From contig JAFKAC010000021.1 in the NCBI GenBank assembly GCA_025766275.1, positions 1 to 64,000 on the forward strand: a stretch of 64,000 nucleotides of DNA, in the 5' to 3' direction. The position numbers and the translations under genes were made by a program. Position 1 is the stretch's first letter. The number at the start of each line of letters is the position of its first letter. The stretch comes from Lactarius indigo (Eukaryota; Basidiomycota; Agaricomycetes; Russulales; Russulaceae). This document shows, one piece after another, positions 45,645 through 57,440 of the stretch. The notes under the pieces are model-generated. The model made no database searches. It was not told the origin of the DNA and was given only the letters and a program-made list of their open reading frames with translations.

Positions 45645-47603
45645 ATGCAATCAACACCAACGCGTCCGAGCCATCACGCCAGCGCCTCCCGTTCCCTATT
45701 TCAGAACCCATGGGCTCAGACGACCGTGGAGCCCAACCCCAACTCTACGCCGCCGCCGCCAGTGCCGTTACCACTTCCTGAAAACCACGAGTCGGATTCG
45801 GACACCAGCTCGACGCCGACGGACGGCGCAATGGCATCTGCGCCGCCTTCAAGTCCAAGGCCAAGTCCAGTCGCATTTATTGGCCTTCTGGCACTCCCCT
45901 TCAGGCTCCCGAGCATAGCAAGCATAGTAGGCACGAGCGGAGCTGCGGCACTCGCATTGCCCATATCTATAGAACGTGTCCGCGCGCTCGAACCTCGTCC
46001 GCCCCACCCACCCATCAAAGTCATCAAGCCCGACTGGGGACGGGGTTCGTCGACTGCTGCGAGCCTCAAGGCGACGTGGCTTGGACACTCGGTGCGTCGG
46101 TTCGGCGGCACTCACCACCCGCGAGATTTAGTTTAGCTCACCTTTTCCCCAAGAGTTTTCTCGTCGAATTCCCGAGTTGTACTGCCGCCGATGAGCCGCC
46201 TCGCGTGTTGTTCGACCCCATCTTCTCCGACATCGCTGGCCCGTCTCCCTGGGTTGGCGTTCAGCGCCGTCTGCCTCCCCCGTGTACCGTCGCCGAGCTG
46301 CCCGACTTCCAATTCGTGGTCTACTCCCATAACCAGTGTGTTTCTTCGGGGGGAGATCGCATCCCCCCGTCTCCCCTTTATGGCTCCTAGCCGAAATAAA
46401 CGTATTGCAGCTATGACCATCTCGACCTCCCGACGCTGCAGCAGATCCACAAGCTGCGCGGTGACCGCGTACATTTCCTCGTCCCGTTAGGTGAGCCCTC
46501 GACGGCCCCAATTACCCCTTTTTGTCACACTCCACTATCCTGGTACGGTATTCACCGGTCGTGTGCTGAATAAAAGGCAACAAGACATGGTTCGAGGAAA
46601 CCGGAATCCCGACTTCCCAAATCACGGAGCTGGATTGGTGGGATGTTTTCACGCTGCCAACTCATCCCCACTCGCATCAGGAGCTCAAGTTTGTTTGTAC
46701 TCCGGCCCAACATACTAGCGGTACGTCACCCGCCCCTACTCACTAGTCACTACAAGACCGTCCCCGCAGGCCGCAGTATCGTTGATAATCGCACCACACT
46801 GTGGGCGAGCTGGGTGGTGGAGCAGGCGCTTCCCGTCACCCTAAGAGGAGGCGGCCGCGCGTCTATCTACTTCGCTGGGTATGAGACTTTTTTCTCGTGC
46901 AACCACCTCGCTTAGCCACGCTTCAGTGATTCAGGGTACATGACGTCAAATGGGCCATGCCCCATCTTTGAAGGTCTGTCTGTCTGCCATTCCATCCATT
47001 CTGACATTCGAATGACGGCGGTCGCGACGCATACACGTACTTAGAGATCGGATCGAAGTACGGCCCATTCGACATCGCGATGCTCCCCATCTGGCGCGGC
47101 GGCTCTTTCTCCTTCGTCGCTCGTCTCGGCTTCCGCGTACGTATTTCTTTTTTTCGTTCGCGCGCCCCCTTTTCCCTTTCCCTACTCAACCCACTCAGCA
47201 TAATAGAAACCGCTAACGTCACCTTTTTCAGATCGTGCATACTCGTGACTCCATTTTCACCTCTTACCACGCGACCCCCGCGCATGCTCTGCGCATGCAC
47301 GTCGCTCTGCGCGCACGACATTCGCTCGCGATGCATTTTGCCACGTTTGCGGGCAGCGACGTCGAGGCCCTCGACCCGATCGTCGAGCTTGAGCAGGCCA
47401 AGCGCGAGATGGCGATGACGCCGCCTGCAGAGGACGGCGTGGCAGACAGTTCGGCAGATAACGTGTGGCGGACGACCGCTGCGGCGGTGGGAGTAGTCGT
47501 TGGGGATTGGTGGGCGGAAGGCGGGATGGGCGTCATCGATGTCGGCGAGACCGCTACAGTGAACGTTGGCGAGTGCGAGCCATCGGGCCCATCAGGGCTT
47601 TAG
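45645..47603 (+). CDS. N-acyl-phosphatidylethanolamine phospholipase D (NAPE-PLD) family hydrolase
   Basis: Eight exons join in phase to 490 residues. Introns are 46092-46153, 46336-46410, 46491-46576, 46721-46769, 46879-46926, 46974-47044 and 47137-47231. The metallo-beta-lactamase zinc motif HNHYDH (about 208-213) is assembled across the second intron. VLFDPIFSDIAGPSPWVGV, VCTPAQHTSGRS and WASWVVEQ, FAGDSGYMTSNGPCPIFEE and YGPFDIAMLPIWRGG follow in family order. Family role: releases N-acylethanolamines from membrane N-acyl-phosphatidylethanolamine, using two metal ions. The first ~115 residues are Ser/Pro-rich and less conserved. The start at 45645 is the first in-frame ATG. The gene begins a module ending with the minus-strand LysM gene, and a broken copy lies at 53229-54649. 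Confidence 0.92.
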
Positions 47604-48360
47604 AATGTGCTGTAACCGGAATAATTTTTTATTGAACTGTGCTGGTTATCTATTTTCTAATAAGAGGACACCCCTGCGTACAATGTGCTTCTTCGAATTT
47701 ATGAAACGCTTCATCGGTCACTGCCATGACCGCTGTTACGGAGACTTCCGAGTCGGTACCAGTTTGTGTGTATGCCCACTACAGTAAGCCCATCGCAAAT
47801 TGAAGTTCTTCAGCCCCCCTACGGCCAGATTGAGAGAGGATAGAAATCGTCTTTGAACCCGACCAAACTCGGAATCGGGTGATAGAGCACCACAAGGGCC
47901 CGGGACGATCATCCTCTTACTAAACTTGCTTTTCTGGGGGGAGGGCTAGTACAAGGGAGACTAGACCTCATGCACAACTGTCATTGATTATAAGAGGCTA
48001 ACGTGTTAAGTAGGGCTCTGCCAATGCACTTTCTGGCGCACGAAATTGGAATTCAAACCGGAAGCAACTGAGGTTCGGCCATGACTCGGACATGCATAAG
48101 ACACGGTATAAGTACGACTCAAAGTCGTCTACTATTCGATTAATAGTTGCGGAGAATTCACAATAAAGACAGTCTGTAGTTAGAACGAGAGACGAGAAAA
48201 CTCTGTGATCAATTCAACTCCACCCTCCACACAGAAGACGGTCGATGTATAGTATGACTAAATGTGCACGACCAAACATCTCGTCACTATTGACGGACTG
48301 GATCTGTGTTTCCCGGGTATCAATCGAGGGCCACGCAGTACTAATCCCGAATTATTTAGT
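47604..48360. other. Spacer between NAPE-PLD and LysM gene 1
   Basis: No gene is seen. The stretch is repeated in diverged form at about 50540-51330 and 54650-55460, including the shared ACGACTCAAAGTCGTCTACT block at 48114-48133 and 51087-51106, so it belongs to the duplicated module. Confidence 0.6.
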
Positions 48361-48361
48361 G

Positions 48362-49005
48362 CTATGTCGCACCTTCTATGGCGAGAGAAAATACACGTAC
48401 CGCCTGTCCTGGAACGAGGTTCGTGCAGTTGCTGTTCACATTACTGTTGTACTCGACGAATTTCTTCGCAGTCAGACCAAACTTGGACACCAGTCCGTCG
48501 CACGTCGTGTCCGTGGCGGTCGCCTGAGTCTTGCAGGCAGGCGCCGACTTGGACTCTTGCTTCGTCTGCTTAATGCACAATACTTTCCCAGCGGGGATGT
48601 CGCTGTCGCCTGTGGTGGTGGTCAGTTCTTAGTCAGAGCTCTGCCCCATCCGATTCTATCAGGGACACTTACAGCTTAGGCCGGAATTCAGCGACAGGAT
48701 ATCAGCCTTGCTTAGCCCGAGCTTCGAGACCAAGGTATCGCAAGGTTCAGCTTGCCTGGTGATGAGCAAGACAATCAGTACACGTGCATCGGGAGGCGCC
48801 ACGGAGAGATAGGAGATTGTACGACTTACGGGAGGGTATAGGTATCTGTGCATGGAGCAGCCTTGTCAGAAGACGAGGGGTTCGATGGGGCTGGCGATTG
48901 TTTCGGAGCAGGACCAGTTGCTGGTTTAGCTTGTGGAAGAGCGAAGGCTAGGGTGGACGCCAATGCGAGAACGGAAACAAAGGTAGCAGTGGAGATGGTG
49001 CGCAT
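48362..49005 (-). CDS. Secreted protein with two LysM domains, copy 1
   Basis: Starts at 49005 with a clear signal peptide (RTISTATFVSVLALASTLAF). A Pro/Lys/Ser linker is followed by a first LysM-like module (DTYTLPQAEPCDTLVSKLGL, then ADILSLNSGL) and a second (DTTCDGLVSKFGLTAKKFVE, then NCTNLVPGQA). Introns are 48756-48829 and 48610-48672, both GT-AG and in phase. The 3' end is unsure: reading on from 48401 gives a stop at 48362, but a GTACGT donor at 48400 suggests a short last exon further left. LysM proteins bind chitin-type glycans in the cell wall or outside the cell, and many fungal ones hide chitin from host receptors. That role is an inference here. Confidence 0.82.
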
Positions 49006-49072
49006 GGTAAAGACTGTAAAGTAGAGATTGGGTGGAATGGTTGTTGGTCTGAAGAAGGGGAGCAGCCCTCTA

Positions 49073-49079
49073 TTTTATA
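49073..49079 (-). promoter_or_regulatory. TATA box of LysM gene 1
   Basis: TATAAAA on the minus strand, its 5' end 74 nt upstream of the start ATG. The same spacing is found in LysM genes 2 and 3. Confidence 0.75.
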
Positions 49080-49178
49080 CCCGCAAGGTCCCCGAGTTCC
49101 ACGCATAGCAGATTGATGAATCTATGTCAAGCTCAGGTGTAGGATTGACGCGGATGTGTGCTCATTCGCATTGCGACA

Positions 49179-49200
49179 CGGTCACCTGGACATGTGACCG
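49179..49200. promoter_or_regulatory. Palindromic putative operator upstream of LysM gene 1
   Basis: Inverted arms CGGTCAC and GTGACCG are separated by 8 nt, about 175 nt upstream of the ATG. It is identical at LysM gene 3 and nearly so at gene 2, within sequence that is otherwise more diverged. Confidence 0.5.
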
Positions 49201-49209
49201 TTAGACCGA

Positions 49210-51330
49210 CGGGAATGACAACGAATCAAAAAGAAATTACATGAGAAACTGCGCAGCGAAATGAGAGGCGCGTTGCCAGTGGGGGGGATATTTCTCCGCA
49301 GCGTCTCCAGTTTGTGTAGAGAAGCGAATTCCCCTGAGTTGCGAGCTGTCGGAAGATCGGCGACACCCAAACGTACATATAGTTATATTCACGTATTGCT
49401 GTACTGCGTTTCATGGCAAACGCTTGGTAGCTGGAAGCGCGGAACAGGTGCCAGTGACGCGAAATATTGAGCGACGTGCGCAGGGTGTGTCCATGGTTGG
49501 GCTTGTAAAATGAGGCATTTGTGAATGTATTTGCTGCATTCTGGAAATCCAGTTGACCTGTCTGGGGTGTACGTCCTTGGGGTGGAACCACCGACACGGA
49601 GTCCAATAATCCCAAGCGAGTCACTTGATGTACATAAGTTTGATCGGCGAAAATTCACGGTGTTTCAGATTGACCCATTGGCACCTAGCATATTGAAACT
49701 CCTTTTTGTCGTATCGCCTATTCAAAGAAAAAGATTTTGTCGCTGGTTTACCCTAATGCTGCGGCCCTCATTTTAGCGTCACAAATAGTCAAAATAAAAA
49801 TAAAAAATCAAGTCAAGCTGATACCATGGCAATGTCGAGGAAAAGTGGGAATAATGTCCCTGATTACCATAAGTTACAAGAACTGCAGATTCGGCACCAG
49901 AGAACCGCGCTTCACCAACTCGGCGTGGTGGAAGAACGCAGTCGTGTGCACCTGATGAAAACTACATCACATCGCATGTAGCTTGAACGCAAAGTGTTTC
50001 TTTGCTCATCCAAGAGATTCGCTATTTGCTAAGCTGGATGTGGCGCGTGTGCAGCAGGAGGAAAAGTGATCTGATGCGCGGACGAGGACGACTGAAGACT
50101 GCGCACTTTGGAGACCGTGCCTGTAGCCTTGCGTAAATGGTCGGTACGGTAACGAACATGCTGCATGGTATAAGGTAAGACCGCACACGTACTGCGCGAT
50201 TATATGTACTGCCAGTGGATAGCAGCATCCAAAACTATTGGCACTTTCCGTTTTGGAAATTTTGAACAGAGGGAAGTTAGCGGAGTTTGCCCGCACCCAT
50301 GCTAATGCCTTTCCGACAGAAAATAAACGTTGTGAATACAAAATAAATCTATATATTGTTGCTTTTGACACGGTAACGTTATTCCATAACTCAATATTTG
50401 CAACATAACCAATTTTCCGAAGATTTCACCTCCCGAGCTCCTCCCACTTAATTATGAACCGCGCTCGTGTATTTAGTATGTCCGCACGTGTGGCTCTGGT
50501 GAAAGTGCCAATAGTTTTGGACCCTGCTGTAAAGGACGCACTCGTGCACAATAGGCTACTTTCAAATTTATAAAGCGCCTCGTCAGTCACCGTCGCCGTC
50601 ACGCACGGAGGACTCGAGAAGGGACTTCAGCGCTACGATATGTGTAGTACCTCCATCTGTGCGTATGTCCGATACAGCAAGTCTCATCGTGAGTAGTTCC
50701 TCTGGTCCTCCACAATGGGATCGAAAGAGTGTTGAGTTCATCTTTGAACTTGGCAGAATCGGGTAAATATAGCCTGAGCGCCACAAGGGACGAAGTCGAT
50801 CACTGTAAACTTCAATAGGGTGTACTAATAATAGCCTTGCTTTTTCCAGAGGATTGAGCCCCATGAACAGCAGTTATTGGTTAGAAGTATGGTTTAACGT
50901 GCTGCATAGAGTTCTGCCAATGTGTTCTTCGGTACACGAAAACAAATTCCAGAAGAACGTACTAGTCAGCTACTCTGTTGAAGGAGCTGAGTGGGGCGAG
51001 GCGTGACGACAAGAAGGTCATGAGAGTACTTGCCAGTGGTAAGCTTAGGCTGGGCCAAGACTCGGACATCATAAAACGCGGTATAATTACGACTCAAAGT
51101 CGTCTACTATTCGACTAGTAGTTGGGGAGACACAATAATAAAGAAAGTCTGTAGTTGGAATATGAGGAAAGAGAAAACGCTGCGGCCAATTATATCTCTG
51201 CCCTCCACTGAGAAGAGAGATCATCATGACCCCATGGACACGACCAAAGAGTTCACTGTTGACGGGCTAGATCTGCGATGTTTCCCGGGTATCAATCCAA
51301 GGCCACGCAGTACTAGTGACGAATTAGTCA
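49210..51330. other. Duplicated module flank with NAPE-PLD 3' remnant
   Basis: 49400-50050 is repeated at about 52310-52960 and 56530-57230 (upstream flank of each LysM gene). At about 50565-50700 a diverged copy of the NAPE-PLD downstream region remains (TTTATAAAGCGCCTCGTCAGTCAC against TTTATGAAACGCTTCATCGGTCAC at 47699), but no NAPE-PLD exon is present. No other gene is seen. Confidence 0.6.
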
Positions 51331-51333
51331 GCG

Positions 51334-51990
51334 CTATGTCGCACACCCTATAACGAGAGAGAATACACGTACTTTCTGTCCTGGAACGAGGTTCGTGCAG
51401 TCACTGTTCACGTTATTGTTGAACTCGACGAATTTCTTCGCTGTCAGACCAAACTCGGTCGCCAGCCCGTTGCATGTCGTGGCCGTGGCCGTTGCCTGCT
51501 TCTTGCAGGCAGCCGCCGGCTTTTGTGTCGACGACGACTCCTGCTTCGGCTTCTTAATGCACAATACTTTCCCAGCGGGAATGTTGCCGACACCTGTGGT
51601 GGCGGTCTGTGTTTCAGCCAGAGCTCTGCCGCATCCGATTCTATCAGGGACACCTACAGCTTAGGCCAGAATTCAGCGACAGGATATCAGCCTGGCTCAG
51701 ACCGAGCTTCGAGACCAGTGTATCGCAAGGTTCAGCTTGCCTGGTGATGAGCAAGACAGTCAGCACACGTGCATCGGGAGGCGCCACGGAGAGATAGGAT
51801 ATTGCAAGACTCACGGGAGGGTATAGGTATCTGTGCATGGAGCAGCCTTGTCAGGAGACGACGACTTCAATGGCGTCGGAGATGGTTGCGGAGCCGGACC
51901 AGTTGCTGGTATAGCTAGCGGCATGGCAAGGGCCAAGGTCGATACCAAGGCGAGAACGGAAAAAAAGGTAGCAGTGGAGATGGCGTGCAT
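51334..51990 (-). CDS. Secreted protein with two LysM domains, copy 2
   Basis: Starts at 51990 with a signal peptide (HAISTATFFSVLALVSTLAL). A Pro/Ser-rich linker, a first LysM module (DTYTL-AEPCDTLVSKLGLSQ, ADILSLNSGL) and a second (TTCNGLATEFGLTAKKFVEF, NSDCTNLVPGQK) follow. The exon layout equals copy 1. The third exon ends at 51373 before a GTACGT donor; splicing to an acceptor near 51276 would add one codon and a stop, whereas reading on ends at 51334. All cysteines seen in copy 1 are kept. Secretion and glycan binding are inferred from family knowledge. Confidence 0.82.
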
Positions 51991-52057
51991 AGTAAAGACT
52001 GTGAAGTAGAGATTGGATGGAGTAGTTGTTGGTCTGAAGAAGGGGAGCAGCCCTTCG

Positions 52058-52064
52058 TTTTATA
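52058..52064 (-). promoter_or_regulatory. TATA box of LysM gene 2
   Basis: TATAAAA on the minus strand, 74 nt upstream of the start ATG, in the shared promoter context GGGCTGCTCCCCTTCTTCAG. Confidence 0.75.
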
Positions 52065-52170
52065 CCTGCAAGGTGCCCGAGTTGCACGGATAGACAGATT
52101 GATGAATCTACGTCTACGTCAGGCTCGGATGTGGGGTTGGTGCGGATGTGTGCTCATCCCCCTTGCGACA

Positions 52171-52197
52171 CGGTCACCCGGCCTGGGCATATGACCG
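52171..52197. promoter_or_regulatory. Palindromic putative operator upstream of LysM gene 2
   Basis: Arms CGGTCA and TGACCG are kept while the spacer has changed in sequence and length relative to genes 1 and 3. Confidence 0.4.
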
Positions 52198-53228
52198 TCA
52201 GACTAATGGGAATGGGGATGAAGTCAAAAAAGAGATTGCATAAGATACTGCGCAGCGAAGCGAAATGAGAGGCGCGTTGCCAGTGGGGGCATACCTCTCC
52301 GCAGCGTCTCCAGTTCGTGTAGCTGAGAGTATTCCCCTTGTTTGCGGGCCGTCGGAAGCGAAGTGGCACAGAACGTATCCAAGGTTGAGTTTGTGGCAAA
52401 TGAAGAAGGATTATTTAATGTATTTTCTGTGTCCCGAAAGTTGATTTAGCCAGTCCGGGTCGCTTAGGGTCCTTGGTGGTGGAGCCATCAGAGTACGAGA
52501 ATCCCAAGAAAGTCACTCAATATACATAGATTAAACCGAGCGAGGATTAACGGGGCCTGGTACTAATTCGCAGCCTTGCAGACTGATCCGTTGGCACCTA
52601 GTATATCGAAGCTCATGTTTGTTGTATTGCATATTCAAAGGATAAAGACTCTGCCATAAGTTTACCCTAATGCTGCGGCCCTCATTTTGGCGTCAAAAAT
52701 CGTCTAAATAATCAAGCTGATACCATGGCAATGTTGACGAACAGGGTCCCCAACTAAGTTACGGGAACAGTAGATTCGGCACCAAAGAGCTGCACTTCGC
52801 CATAGGCCATGCGTGTTTGACTGGAGGAAGAATGCAACCGTACTCACCTGCTGCGAAATACATGGCATCGCTTGTAGAACGAACAGTGTTTCTTTGTTCA
52901 TCCAAGAGAATTGCTATTACGAGTCGCTAAGCTAGACGTGGCACGTGTGCACGTGTAGGAGGAAAGGTGATCTAATGCACGGACCAGGTACCACCTAAGA
53001 AAGACTGAGGACTGCGCACTTTGAAGACCGTGCCTGTAGCGAGCTGTCGCGACCGTAACGAAAGTGCTGCGCTGTAGTGTAAGACAAGACTATGTGGGTA
53101 CTGCGCGTTTATATTGATGCGTCACATCACATCCGCACACGCGAGCCGGCATTCTACTAGGGTCCAACATGAGCGTATGGGCGGTATCCTACAAAAGTTA
53201 CAGATATCACACTCTTACCTAAATCGAA

Positions 53229-54649
53229 TCTCAAGGCGACATGGCTTGGACACGCGGTGCGTCAGTTCTGCGGCGCTCTTCCGCAAAATTTAGCTCTCTT
53301 TTCAGGTGAGTTATTCGGTTTACCAGGAAGGCGTGTCCATGCAGTGCCGAGCGGGGAAGACCTGCAAAGATAGAAAAGGCCAAGCGCAAAGGCACGGGGA
53401 GAGAGAAAATATAAACATCTGTTCTATCGACCAACGGACGTACTAGGGGGTGGCGAGGAAAGGGCAAGTTACAAGGCAGCGAGCGATTAGGTAGGTATGC
53501 TATGGGCGAGCAGAGACAGGGCAGAAGCACGCTTCTCGGTCGAAAACGAGGGTTTTTGTGCCTGAGGCGAGGTCAAAACACCGGAGCATACCAGCGAGCG
53601 AGGGACAAGTGACTCATAATTGATCCCTTGGCGATGGAATTCCTGGGTGGGGCGGGCTGGGAAAAGAAAAGAGCAGTACGGTTGATTGAGAAAATGGGTA
53701 CGACAGGTGGCGGAGTAGTGGCGGCATGGCGGCACAGAATAGAGGAATGAGCACGTGCCTCCCTGCGCGCTCAGACTCCGATCGATGACCTGCCCGACTT
53801 CCAATTCATCCATAACCAGTGTGTGTTAATTCTGTCTGCTCTGGGGAAACCGTACACCCGTTTCCCCTTTATGCCTCCCAGCCGAAATAAATAAACACAA
53901 AATGTCGCAGCTATGTCCATCTCTACGTCCCAATGCCTGCAACGGATCCACGAGCCGCGCCGCGACCGCGTGCATTCCCTCGTTCTGCTAAGCCAGCCCT
54001 TCAAGCTTGAAGCTTCGGGGGCCCAAGTTACTTTGTACACCAGTCCAACGTACTAGCGGTATGTGACCCCCATCCTACACCGCAGGGTCGATTAGAGTCC
54101 ACGAAGGCTGCGGTATCGTCGAGATTGTATCACTCTGTGTAGAGATCTGATCAAAATATGGCCCGTTTGACATCGCGATGCTCCCCATCTGGCGCGGCGG
54201 TCTCTCTCTCCTTCGTCTCTCGCCTCGGCTTCCGCGTACGCATCTCTCGCTCTCGCTTGTGCGCCCCCTTTTCCCAGCCCGGTGAGGAATCCGCTAGCAC
54301 CATCCTCCTCCCTTCCAGATCGTGCACTCCATTCTCACCTCTCATCACGCGACCCCCGCCCACGCTCTTCTCATGCATGTCACCCTGTGCGCCCGACGTT
54401 CGCTCGCAATGCACTTTACCACGTTGTGGGCAGCGACATCGAGGCGCTCGACCCGATCGTCGAGCTCGAGCTCGCTGAGCGTGTGGTAACGATGCCCCCC
54501 ACAGGAGGGATGACGGTCTGGTGGACGTTGTACGGTGAATGACCACCGCGATAGTCGGGGGCTAGTGGATGGAGGGCGTTATGGGCGCCATCGATGTCGG
54601 TGAGAGTGCAACAGTGCATGTAGGTGAGTCCGAGCCGTCGGGGCTTTAG
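53229..54649 (+). pseudogene. NAPE-PLD family hydrolase, decayed copy
   Basis: Remnants appear in the same order as the intact gene. The end of exon 1 (CAAGGCGACATGGCTTGGACA) is at 53233 and the exon 2 end near 53789-53820. Exon 3 is at 53910-53995, parts of exons 4 and 5 at about 54015-54120, and exon 7 at 54146-54240 (FDIAMLPIWRGG frame). The last exon is at 54318-54649. Between exon 1 and exon 2 sits about 480 bp of unrelated repeat that resembles 57450-57700. The zinc motif is damaged: the codon for the aspartate in the HxHxDH motif reads GTC (Val). Several frameshifts and lost exons rule out function. Confidence 0.88.
53310..53780 (+). repeat. Repeat fragment inserted in the NAPE-PLD pseudogene
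   Basis: Shares blocks with about 57450-57700, such as GCAAGTTACAAGG-AGCGAGCGATT and the GAGGGACAAG stretch. At 57450-57700 this same sequence lies just upstream of the gag-like ORF, so the inserted piece may be the 5' end of that element. Confidence 0.6.
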
Positions 54650-55462
54650 AATGTAGACAAGCGACAATTTTACTGCGCCTAATTTATCTATTTTTTAATA
54701 TCACGGTGAGAGGATACGGTTGCGTACAATGAGCTGCTCTTGAATTTATGAAACCTTTCATTGGCCATTACTGTCACCTGTCAATGAGATTCCGCCAGAT
54801 CGTCTTTGCACACGTGACACGACCGAGATCGGGCGATAAACTTTGTTGATACAACGCCACGAAGCTCATACGAGGCTGGAAAATTCGAGGACTCCCGCTG
54901 TAACTAACCGTAAATATACTAGCTTTTTGTTTTTCTGGAGGACTCAGACTAGACCGCCTGTGAACAGCCATTGGTGAGAAGTGTAGGTTCACTTGCTACA
55001 TAGGCTTCCGCCAATGTACTCCGAATCTCGGGTGTATTTAAAAAGGATATAATACTACTCACGGCCGCTCCTTGGTGAATTTCGAGCCAGCTACTCTGTT
55101 GAAGAGATTGAGTGGGGCGGTACGTGATGACAAGACGATCGCCAGAGCACTTGACAAACTGGAGGTAACTTATGTTCGGCCATGACATGCAAAAGATAAG
55201 GTATAATTACGACTTCAAAGTCGTTCGAGTCCGTTCAATTGGTACTAGTCAGGGGGACACACAATTAAAATATCCAGTCCATAGTCTCCAGTAGGAACAC
55301 GAGTAAACTTTCCGATCAATTTAACTTCGTCTCCGCTGGCACACAGAAGAGCGTCCATCAATGCGCACGACTCGCACCGAAGATCTCGTTACTATTGATA
55401 TGTTGACAGACTGGGTATGCGTTTCCCGGGGATCAATCCAAGGCCACGCAGTACTATTCGTC

Positions 55463-56130
55463 AAGCAGTTAGCGTCATGTAACGCCCCTATAGCGAGAGG
55501 GAATTCACGTACTTTCTGTCCTGGAACGAGGTTAGCGCAGTCGCTGTTCACGTTGCTGTTGTACTCGACGAATTTCTCCAGAGTAAGACCAAACTCGGAC
55601 GCCAGCGCGTCACATGTCGTGGCCGTGGCCGTAACGTACGTCTTGCAGGCAGGCGCCGGCTTTTGCGCCAACAACGACACTTGCTTCGGCTTCTTAATGC
55701 ACAATACCTTGCCGGCGGGAATGTTGCCGTCACCTGTGGTGGCGATTCGGGTCTCGACTTGAGCTCTACTCGATCGGATAGTATCAAGGACACCTACAAC
55801 TTAACCCGTCATTCAGCGACAGGATATCAGCCTGGCTAAGGCCGAGCTCCGCGACGAGGGTATCGCAAGGTTCAGCTTTCCTGGTGGTGAGAAAAACGGT
55901 CAGCACACGTACACCTGGAGGCGCCACGGAGAGATGGGATATTGCAAGACTCACGGGACAGTATAGGTATCTGTGCATGGAACAGCTTTGTCGGAAGACG
56001 AGGACTTCAATGGGGCTGGAGATTGTTGCGGAGCAGGACCAGTTGCTGGTTTAGCCTGTGGAAGAGCGAAGGCTAGGGATGATACCAAAGCGAGAACGGA
56101 AACAAAGGTAGCAGTGGAGACGGTGCGCAT
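55463..56130 (-). CDS. Secreted protein with two LysM domains, copy 3
   Basis: Starts at 56130 with a signal peptide (RTVSTATFVSVLALVSSLAF), then a Pro/Ser linker. The first LysM module contains CDTLVAELGLSQADILSLND and the second TTCDALASEFGLTLEKFVEY with DCANLVPGQK. Introns match copies 1 and 2. The third exon ends at 55513 before a GTACGTG donor, and the last exon is uncertain: reading on stays open much further (to 55321), so the true C-terminus probably lies after splicing. The end coordinate given is a conservative guess. Family inference as for copy 1. Confidence 0.78.
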
Positions 56131-56197
56131 GGTAAAGACTGTAAAGTAGAGATTGGGTGGAATGGTTGTTGGTCTGAAGAAGGGGAGCAGCCCTTCG

Positions 56198-56204
56198 TTT
56201 TATA
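56198..56204 (-). promoter_or_regulatory. TATA box of LysM gene 3
   Basis: TATAAAA on the minus strand, 74 nt upstream of the start ATG, as in copies 1 and 2. Confidence 0.75.
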
Positions 56205-56304
56205 CCCGCATGGAGCCCGACTTGCGCGCATAGGCGGATGGATGGACCTACACCGAGTATGCGTATGGGATCGGCGCGGATGTGTGCTTATTCCCTTTGC
56301 GACA

Positions 56305-56326
56305 CGGTCACCTGGACATGTGACCG
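56305..56326. promoter_or_regulatory. Palindromic putative operator upstream of LysM gene 3
   Basis: CGGTCAC, 8 nt, GTGACCG; identical to the site at 49179-49200 and at the same distance from the ATG. Confidence 0.5.
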
Positions 56327-56329
56327 TTA

Positions 56330-57440
56330 GACCGATGGAAACGACGATGAAGTCAAAAAAGATATTGTATAAGAAACTGCGCACCGAAATTAGAGGCGCA
56401 TTGCTAGCGGGAGGCATACTTCTCCGCAGTGTCTCCAGTGTCGTTTAACAGGGAAGACTGCCCTGAGATGCGAGCCGTCGGAAGATCAACAACACCCAAA
56501 TCATACATATAGTTAGAGTCACGTATTACGTTTCATCGGAAACGTTGGTAGCTATAGCTGAAAGCGCAGCCCGGGTGCCAGTGACGCGAAATATTGAGCG
56601 AAGTAGCGCGAGGCGTGTCTATGGTTGGGTCTGTGTCAAATGAAGGGCTCGTTAAGGTGTTCACTGCATTCTGGTAATCGAGTTGACCTGCCCAGGGAGC
56701 ACGTCCTTGGGGTGAAGCCACCTACATGAGTCCAAGTATTCCAAGCCAGTCTCTTGATGCACACGAGATCAATCGGGCGAAAATCCACAGCGTTACAGAC
56801 TGACCCATTTACATCCAACATATCGAAACCCATGTTTGCCGCACCGCCTATTCAAAAAAAAAATTTGTCGCAGGTTTACTCTAGTGCTGCGGCCCTCGTT
56901 TTAGAGTCACAATCCTCAAAAAAAAATCAAGTTGATACCATGGCAATGTTAACGAACAGCGTCCCCGACTGAGTGACGAGAACTGTAGATTCGGCGCTGG
57001 GAACTGCGCTTCGCCGAGGACCACGCGGGTTTGACCAGTAGAAGGACGCAATCGCGTTCGCCTGGTGAGAGCTACATAGCACGGCACGTAGCTTAAACGC
57101 AGCGTGTTTCTTTGCTCATCCAAGAGATTCGCTATTCGCCGTGACACGTGCACATGAAGAAACGTGATCTGACGCAAGGACCGGGATCACCTAAGAATGA
57201 TTGAGGACTGCGCACTTTGAAGACTGTGCCTGTAGCCTTTGTGCGAATGGTCGGTATCATAACGAACGTACTGCGCTGTAGTGTAAGACAAGACCACACA
57301 AATACTGCGCATTTATATTCATGCGGCACGTCACGTCCACATCACGCGAGCTGGCATGCTACAATAGGATCTGACCTGAGCGTATGGGTGGTACCCTGCA
57401 AAAGTTATAGATATTACACTCAAGCCTCGAGACCACATGG
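56330..57440. other. Module flank without a supportable gene
   Basis: Upstream flank of LysM gene 3, matching the flanks of genes 1 and 2 (for example GTGCCAGTGACGCGAAATATTG at 56574 and 49446). It ends near 57440, where a short NAPE-PLD exon 1 trace (ACATGGCTTG) joins the repeat at 57450-57700. Confidence 0.55.
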
